64,000 nt of DNA. Origin: Flagellimonas oceani. GTDB lineage: Bacteria; Bacteroidota; Bacteroidia; Flavobacteriales; Flavobacteriaceae. Below the pieces are notes generated by a model. It did not search any database and had not been told where the DNA came from. It saw only the letters and a list, made by a program, of their open reading frames with translations. The position numbers and the translations under genes are program-made. Shown piece by piece: positions 59,440-64,000 of this stretch. Every line of letters starts with the position of its first letter. Positions within the stretch are counted from its first letter, which is position 1. The DNA lies in NCBI RefSeq assembly GCF_011068285.1, contig NZ_CP049616.1, positions 724,501 to 788,500 on the forward strand. The letters are read 5' to 3'.

Positions 59440-61476
59440 ATGGGAAAAACTTTGGATAATGTATATAAACACCAATCACTGGTCTACAAGTATTTCCTGT
59501 ATGTGGTATCGGTAGCACTCATTGTTTTTTTCTTCCCAAAAGGGGGCAAGTTCAAGTATGAGTTTCAAAAAGGTAAGCCCTGGCAGTACGAAAACTTGTA
59601 TGCTCCCATAGATTTTTCCATACAAAAGACCCAAGAGGAAATACAGGAAGAGCAATCTTCCATTAGGGCCAATAAAACGGATTATTACACCTATAACACC
59701 TCTTTGATCTCCGATGTAAAGAAAGAGGTTCGGGAAGGGATTAATGCGATTGTCCGATCGGGGAACTTTTCGTCATCGCAACAACGGGCACTAAGAAATG
59801 CTTCCGAAGAAACCATTGATGATGTATATGTGCATGGAATCTTCCAAAATCTGCCACAATCAAAATCCACGGTCGTGGTGAAGAGCAACGAAGCTCAGCC
59901 TATTTCCCCGAGTGATTACCTAAGTCTTGAGCAAGCCAAAAAGAGGGTGTCCGAAATTTTTTCCGAGATAGGGATTGATGGGGCGGAACGTCTTCAGTCC
60001 CTTATCAAAAACAGTCTAAAGGCCAATCTTTTTTACGATGAGACCCTTACGGAAAGTGCCCTGAGTGATGAGCTCTCGAAGATTTCGTACACTAGGGGCG
60101 AGGTAGATCAAGGGCAGTTGATCATTGCCAAGGGTGAAATTGTGGAGAATGAAGATTTTAAAATACTCAATTCCCTTAAAGATGAATACGAGTCCGAACT
60201 TTGGATGGGCAGTAATTACTATTTCATTTTATTGGGATATACCATTTTGGTGGCGTTGGGGCTAATAATGCTGTTTTTGTTTTTGAAAAAGTACAGGAAC
60301 GATATTTTTCAGAACAACAACAAGGTGACCTTTATTTTCTTCAATATTTTGTTGATGGTAATTGCCACCACGTTGATGGTGAAGCACTATGAGGATTTTA
60401 TCTACATGGTGCCATTGTGCATTCTACCCTTGATCTTGAAAAACTTTTTCGATGCCAGATTGGGGCTTTTTGTACATGTACTCACGGTGTTGATCCTAGG
60501 CTTTGTGGTTGCCAATAGTTTTGAATATATCTTTCTGCAAATCATTGCCGGTATAGTAACCATATTAACGGCTTCTGAGCTATATAAGAGGGCAAATCTG
60601 TTTATTTCGGTAGGCCAGATTACCCTAATATATATTATTGGATATTTTGCCTTCCACGCCATTCACGAAGGTAATTTGGAAAACATTGAATGGATATTGT
60701 TCGGTGTGTTTGTCCTAAATGGGTTGTTGACGCTTTTTGCACAGCCACTGATCTATATGTTCGAGAAACTCTTCGGGCTTGTATCCGATGTGTCCTTGTT
60801 GGAGCTTTCCGATACCAATTCCAAATTGCTCAAAGAACTTTCGGACAAGGCGCCCGGAACATTTCATCATTCCCTGCAAGTAGCCAACCTTGCCGAAGCG
60901 GCAGCCAACGAGATTGGCGCCAATGCCATGTTGGTGAGGGTAGGGGCGCTATATCATGATGTTGGTAAAATGGAGCGTCCCGCATACTTTACCGAGAATC
61001 AAATTACAAATGTTAACCCGCACGATGACCTTCCGCCCAAAGAAAGCGCCAAGATTATTATTGATCATGTGATCAATGGAATCGAGATTGCCAGAAAAAA
61101 CAATCTGCCGGACCGTGTAATCGATTTTATTAGAACCCACCATGGAACCACCTTGGTGTATTACTTTTACAAAAAGCAGCAAGAGTTAGATCAAGAGGTG
61201 GATATGGAGGATTTCAAATACCCTGGGCCCATTCCTTTTTCCAAGGAAACTGCTATTTTGATGATGTCCGATGCCGTTGAGGCCGCATCCAAGAGTTTGA
61301 AAAATCCTACTTTTACCATTATTGATGAGTTTGTGGAGAAAATAGTGAAAGGGCAGATGCAGGCCAACCAGTACTTAAATGCCAATATTACCTTAAAGGA
61401 GATAGAAATGGTTAAGAAAGTGCTTAAGCAGAAGCTTACCAACATCTATCATTTAAGGGTGGAATATCCTGAATAG
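59440..61476 (+). CDS. 7TM-HD family cyclic di-AMP phosphodiesterase (PgpH-like)
   Basis: 678 residues: one N-terminal membrane span (YFLYVVSVALIVFFF), an extracellular 7TMR-HDED domain (about 45-245), seven membrane segments (about 260-445), then a cytoplasmic HD domain with GTFHHSLQVANLAEAAANEI and ALYHDVGKM. This is the layout of PgpH, which degrades cyclic di-AMP in Firmicutes and in several Bacteroidota. A diadenylate cyclase is not in the window. Confidence 0.92.
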   Translation: MGKTLDNVYKHQSLVYKYFLYVVSVALIVFFFPKGGKFKYEFQKGKPWQYENLYAPIDFSIQKTQEEIQEEQSSIRANKTDYYTYNTSLISDVKKEVREGINAIVRSGNFSSSQQRALRNASEETIDDVYVHGIFQNLPQSKSTVVVKSNEAQPISPSDYLSLEQAKKRVSEIFSEIGIDGAERLQSLIKNSLKANLFYDETLTESALSDELSKISYTRGEVDQGQLIIAKGEIVENEDFKILNSLKDEYESELWMGSNYYFILLGYTILVALGLIMLFLFLKKYRNDIFQNNNKVTFIFFNILLMVIATTLMVKHYEDFIYMVPLCILPLILKNFFDARLGLFVHVLTVLILGFVVANSFEYIFLQIIAGIVTILTASELYKRANLFISVGQITLIYIIGYFAFHAIHEGNLENIEWILFGVFVLNGLLTLFAQPLIYMFEKLFGLVSDVSLLELSDTNSKLLKELSDKAPGTFHHSLQVANLAEAAANEIGANAMLVRVGALYHDVGKMERPAYFTENQITNVNPHDDLPPKESAKIIIDHVINGIEIARKNNLPDRVIDFIRTHHGTTLVYYFYKKQQELDQEVDMEDFKYPGPIPFSKETAILMMSDAVEAASKSLKNPTFTIIDEFVEKIVKGQMQANQYLNANITLKEIEMVKKVLKQKLTNIYHLRVEYPE

Positions 61477-61588
61477 CAGGACGGTTGTAAAAGTTCCAAG
61501 AAAAAAGTGAAAAAATAGTTGCGATCTTACATCTGAAAAGGTACATTTGCATCCGCATTTTCAGAATGCACGTTCATAAAAAAACAAA

Positions 61589-61672
61589 GGAGAGGTGCCG
61601 GAGTGGTAACGGAGCAGATTGCTAATCTGTCAGCGCGTAAGTGCTGCCTGGGTTCGAGTCCCAGTCTCTCCG
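61589..61672 (+). tRNA. tRNA-Ser(GCT)
   Basis: Acceptor GGAGAGG pairs with TCTCTCC (one G-U). Anticodon loop TTGCTAA within CAGA-TTGCTAA-TCTG gives GCT. The long variable arm (AGCGCGTAAGTGCT) is typical of Ser, the T arm is GGGTTCGAGTCCC. CCA is not encoded. 84 bases. Confidence 0.95.
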
Positions 61673-61801
61673 CTTTTTCCAATATATTTCGGGGTGTATC
61701 ACCTCGACTTCGCTCGGTATAAACTCCGCCCGAGCGGGCTACCAAGAGTAGCGAATTTTTTGGAGTTTGAGTTTAAAATATATCAGCTTTATGCTGTATC
61801 A

Positions 61802-61876
61802 CGGGGTGTAGCGTAGCCCGGTTATCGCGCCTGCTTTGGGAGCAGGAGGTCGCAGGTTCGAATCCTGCCACCCCGA
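61802..61876 (+). tRNA. tRNA-Pro(TGG)
   Basis: Acceptor CGGGGTG pairs with CACCCCG, discriminator A. Anticodon stem CCTGC/GCAGG with loop TTTGGGA gives TGG. T arm AGGTTCGAATCCT. CCA not encoded. 75 bases. The integrase gene begins 105 bases after its end, so its 3' part is a likely attachment site. Confidence 0.95.
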
Positions 61877-61890
61877 CTTTTTTACTTGTA

Positions 61891-61918
61891 AACCCTTGAT
61901 TTTCAAGGGTTTTTTCTT
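61891..61918 (+). terminator. Terminator after tRNA-Pro
   Basis: AACCCTTGA (61891-61899) pairs with TCAAGGGTT (61903-61911) around TTT, followed by a T-rich tract. Confidence 0.88.
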
Positions 61919-61981
61919 TTATTGATATTTAACTCCCCATATTACTCCCCATAAAACATTGAATTTCACTATATTTGAGAT

Positions 61982-63469
61982 ATGACCACTTCTCTCAAAT
62001 TAGATAAAAAATCCAAAAATGATATTGGGGAATATCCATTGTATATAAGAATTCGTGGAAGGAATTCCAATGGGAAATACTCTGAATCCTCAATTTATAG
62101 TGGAGTTGATTTATCCGAAAAACATTTTAGGAAAGGAGGGTTATCTCCAAGGACTCCAAATTATACGGACAAACAAAGGATAATCAACGGAATATTAGAT
62201 GATTTACAAAGAATCATTAGTGAATCTATCGAAGATGGTTTTGAACCGAACCCGAAATTTATCAAAAGAGAATTCGAAGAAAGAAAGAAGTTCCGTGAAC
62301 TGAAAACCCCTCAAATCCAATCCTTTTGGAAATCCTTTGATGAATATATTGATACAAAGAAAAATACCTCTTACGGGTATCGTAAAACCATCACCACTTT
62401 AGTAAATCACTTAAAGGAATTTGAAGAATACATTGGTAGGAAAATCTCATTTGAATATGTGGTATTAAAAACCATCTTATTTCAAAGTGAGTTCAATGAT
62501 TATATGTGGAATCAAAAGAACATTTCAAATTCCTACCTCAACAAACTCTATGATAATCTAAGTGGTTTTTTGTATTTCTCACATCAAATGGGATATATCA
62601 ATAGGAAACCACGGTTGAAGTTGGAATCAACTATTGAGAAAGATGAAAAGGTCTATCTGAGAACAGAAGAAGTTATTAAACTCTTTAATTCAAAGAAATG
62701 GGATTATGATGAAACGAAGGAACAAGAATTACGAAAGAACCCTCATATTATTATCATTGAAGAACCTTTGAAAGGAACACGGAGTAAGGAGTTCGGTGGA
62801 GTTCTAAAGGTTACGAACTGGGAACTGGTAAAGTATATTTTCTTATTTCAAAACTCTATTGGTTGTAGGATTGGGGATATTCCCCATTTCAAATTGAGTA
62901 ACATGGACTTTGACCCGAAAACTCAAATATTCAGTTGGGTTCAACAAAAAACAAACAAAAAGGTAAGTGTTCCCCTTAATGATATTGGGGGATTCATATT
63001 CAGAAAGTTCAGTAGTGGGAAATCAAAAACACAAACCCTTTTTCCAAAAATTTCCCAACAGAAATTCAATAAACAACTAAAATATCTCTTAAAGGATTTG
63101 GGATTCAATAGAATGATTACCAAACCAAAAATGATAGGGTCCAAAGTGGTGGATACAGAGGAAAAACCACTTTGGGAGTTAATATCATCCCATGGTGGAA
63201 GGAGAGGTTTTGTAAAGAATTCCATTGATTTGGGGAATATGGATTATCAAACGATAATGAAACTCTCTGGACATAAAACCTTCTCCGAATTTTCAAAATA
63301 CATTTCGGTAACTACTACCGATACCCTTAAAATTAGGGGGTTATATAAATCTGATAAGAAAACCCAAGAAGATAAGTTTGAACAATTCAAAAAAGAGTTT
63401 TCCAAGTTAAGTGAGGAAAACAAAGATGTCATATTGGGTGTTATGAGAGGTTTTAATAACTCGTATTGA
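61982..63469 (+). CDS. Tyrosine-type integrase, Bacteroidota phage/island type
   Basis: 495 residues. N-terminal Arm-like part (MTTSLKLDKKSKNDIGEYPL), SAM-like core-binding domain (about 110-220) and catalytic domain with Arg in QNSIGCRIGDIPHFK, SSHGGRRGFV (HxxR) and LSGHKTFSEFSKYI (His and Tyr nucleophile). All catalytic residues intact, so it may be functional. It is placed directly downstream of tRNA-Pro in the same direction and is AT-rich, typical of an integrated island or integrative conjugative element whose body lies beyond the window. Confidence 0.9.
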   Translation: MTTSLKLDKKSKNDIGEYPLYIRIRGRNSNGKYSESSIYSGVDLSEKHFRKGGLSPRTPNYTDKQRIINGILDDLQRIISESIEDGFEPNPKFIKREFEERKKFRELKTPQIQSFWKSFDEYIDTKKNTSYGYRKTITTLVNHLKEFEEYIGRKISFEYVVLKTILFQSEFNDYMWNQKNISNSYLNKLYDNLSGFLYFSHQMGYINRKPRLKLESTIEKDEKVYLRTEEVIKLFNSKKWDYDETKEQELRKNPHIIIIEEPLKGTRSKEFGGVLKVTNWELVKYIFLFQNSIGCRIGDIPHFKLSNMDFDPKTQIFSWVQQKTNKKVSVPLNDIGGFIFRKFSSGKSKTQTLFPKISQQKFNKQLKYLLKDLGFNRMITKPKMIGSKVVDTEEKPLWELISSHGGRRGFVKNSIDLGNMDYQTIMKLSGHKTFSEFSKYISVTTTDTLKIRGLYKSDKKTQEDKFEQFKKEFSKLSEENKDVILGVMRGFNNSY

Positions 63470-63471
63470 AT

Positions 63472-63741
63472 CTACTCAATCAACTTTCTTTTAACCATCT
63501 TCTTCATTTCCTCACTTTTGAGTTGTTCGTATTCAATCACCCTTTTCTCCAGCAGGAAACCGATTACCGAAACTGAATCTACCAACCTTCGGTTTTTCCA
63601 TTTCACACCCCTAATCTTTCCCTCTTTAAGGTATTTGAAAACGGTTCTTTTACTCACGTTCAATTTTTCTGAACAATCATCCACCGATATCCATCGATAG
63701 AATTCCAGACCTTCAATCTGTTCTTTAAATGGATTCTCCAT
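63472..63741 (-). CDS. Helix-turn-helix (excisionase-like) protein
   Basis: 89 residues from ATG 63741 (MENPFKEQIEGLEFYRWIS); a TTG at 63753 is less likely and would overlap the upstream stop. The MerR/excisionase-type HTH is in WISVDDCSEKLNVSKRTVFK and is followed by YLKEGKIRGVKWKNRRLVD, the winged part. Such proteins guide excision of the integrase next to them, with which it converges tail-to-tail (2 bases between stops). Confidence 0.82.
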   Translation of the reverse strand: MENPFKEQIEGLEFYRWISVDDCSEKLNVSKRTVFKYLKEGKIRGVKWKNRRLVDSVSVIGFLLEKRVIEYEQLKSEEMKKMVKRKLIE

Positions 63742-63743
63742 AA

Positions 63744-64000
63744 TCAAATCCAATTTGTCTTTTTCAAACGTGAGATTTCATCCAATATATATCTCTGTTG
63801 AGGTACTGTAAGGTTCATTGTATTTTTCCAATTTACTTCCCAACTTCCCTTTTTTATCTCACATACCTTCACCAAGAAATCTCCACTACCATCATAGACA
63901 TTGATACCACGTTCTTCGTTTACAAAACCAAGTAGTTTCTGATTATCACTTTCCCCAATCCATTGGAACGGTACAATTGAATTGTATCTCTTATTGATTG
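63744..64000 (-). CDS. Partial hypothetical protein (5' end outside window)
   Basis: The minus-strand frame is open from the window edge to a TGA at 63744-63746, 85 codons without a stop, with ordinary-looking composition (PFQWIGESDNQKLLGFVNEE, then GDFLVKVCEIKKGSWEVNW, ending RLKKTNWI). No family recognised. Its stop is 2 bases before the ATG of the HTH gene, so both belong to one operon of the integrated element. Confidence 0.6.
   Translation of the reverse strand, partial: INKRYNSIVPFQWIGESDNQKLLGFVNEERGINVYDGSGDFLVKVCEIKKGSWEVNWKNTMNLTVPQQRYILDEISRLKKTNWI

Overview
The window looks like a chromosome segment of a marine Flavobacteriaceae (Bacteroidota), plausibly near Muricauda/Flagellimonas/Maribacter. 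The evidence is: many genes preceded by the Bacteroidota -7 box TAnnTTTG and lacking Shine-Dalgarno sequences; Bacteroidota-typical families (DUF3822, GIN/DUF2807, DUF4126, UMF1 transporter, KdnB, SAM-like phage integrase); and flavobacterial versions of housekeeping genes (fused ThrA, ClpC, DnaX without a zinc module). The genus is inference.

Layout. 0-4 kb: 3' end of glgB, a GH31 alpha-glucosidase and an M48 lipoprotein protease. 4-8.4 kb: a UMF1-type transporter, then convergent to it an ECF sigma / putative anti-sigma / two envelope-protein operon. 8.6-11.8 kb: lon and cmk. 11.8-15 kb: an accessory patch holding two unknown genes, two lipoproteins (one an M64-type metallopeptidase), two copies of a 110-bp repeat and a duplicated 3' tail of cmk. 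15-24 kb: a BON-LysM protein, rpsA, pyrR-pyrB-STAS-like-rnz, pdxH, a SixA-like phosphatase, ppk1 and miaE. 24-30.3 kb: dnaX, rnpB (RNase P RNA), rsmD, DUF3822, a membrane protein and a RecD-like helicase. 30.3-36 kb: DUF4126, a kdsB-HAD-kdnB-acyltransferase lipopolysaccharide cluster and a large duplicated beta-propeller-like lipoprotein. 36-46.4 kb: yebC, a PCD, an SDR-type protein, gcvT, the thrABC operon with a Thr/Ile-rich leader peptide, nnrDE and an unknown protein. 46.5-50.5 kb: a 3.5-kb recombinase-in-trio (RIT) element with 28-bp terminal inverted repeats, sitting inside a BLUF photoreceptor gene and splitting it into two halves. 50.6-61.5 kb: clpC, gyrA, a TPR protein, an NlpC/P60 hydrolase, a thiolase and a PgpH-like HD phosphohydrolase. 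61.6-64 kb: tRNA-Ser(GCT), tRNA-Pro(TGG), then an integrase and an excisionase-like HTH gene that begin an integrated element running off the window.

Most of the window is ordinary core genome. The unusual parts are: the RIT insertion that inactivates a blue-light sensor; the two different gene units that seem to occupy the same point of a tandemly duplicated cmk-tail unit, with sequence divergence at a GTTAGC core; the thr leader peptide; an orphan promoter-terminator pair downstream of the propeller lipoprotein; and the start of an island at tRNA-Pro.
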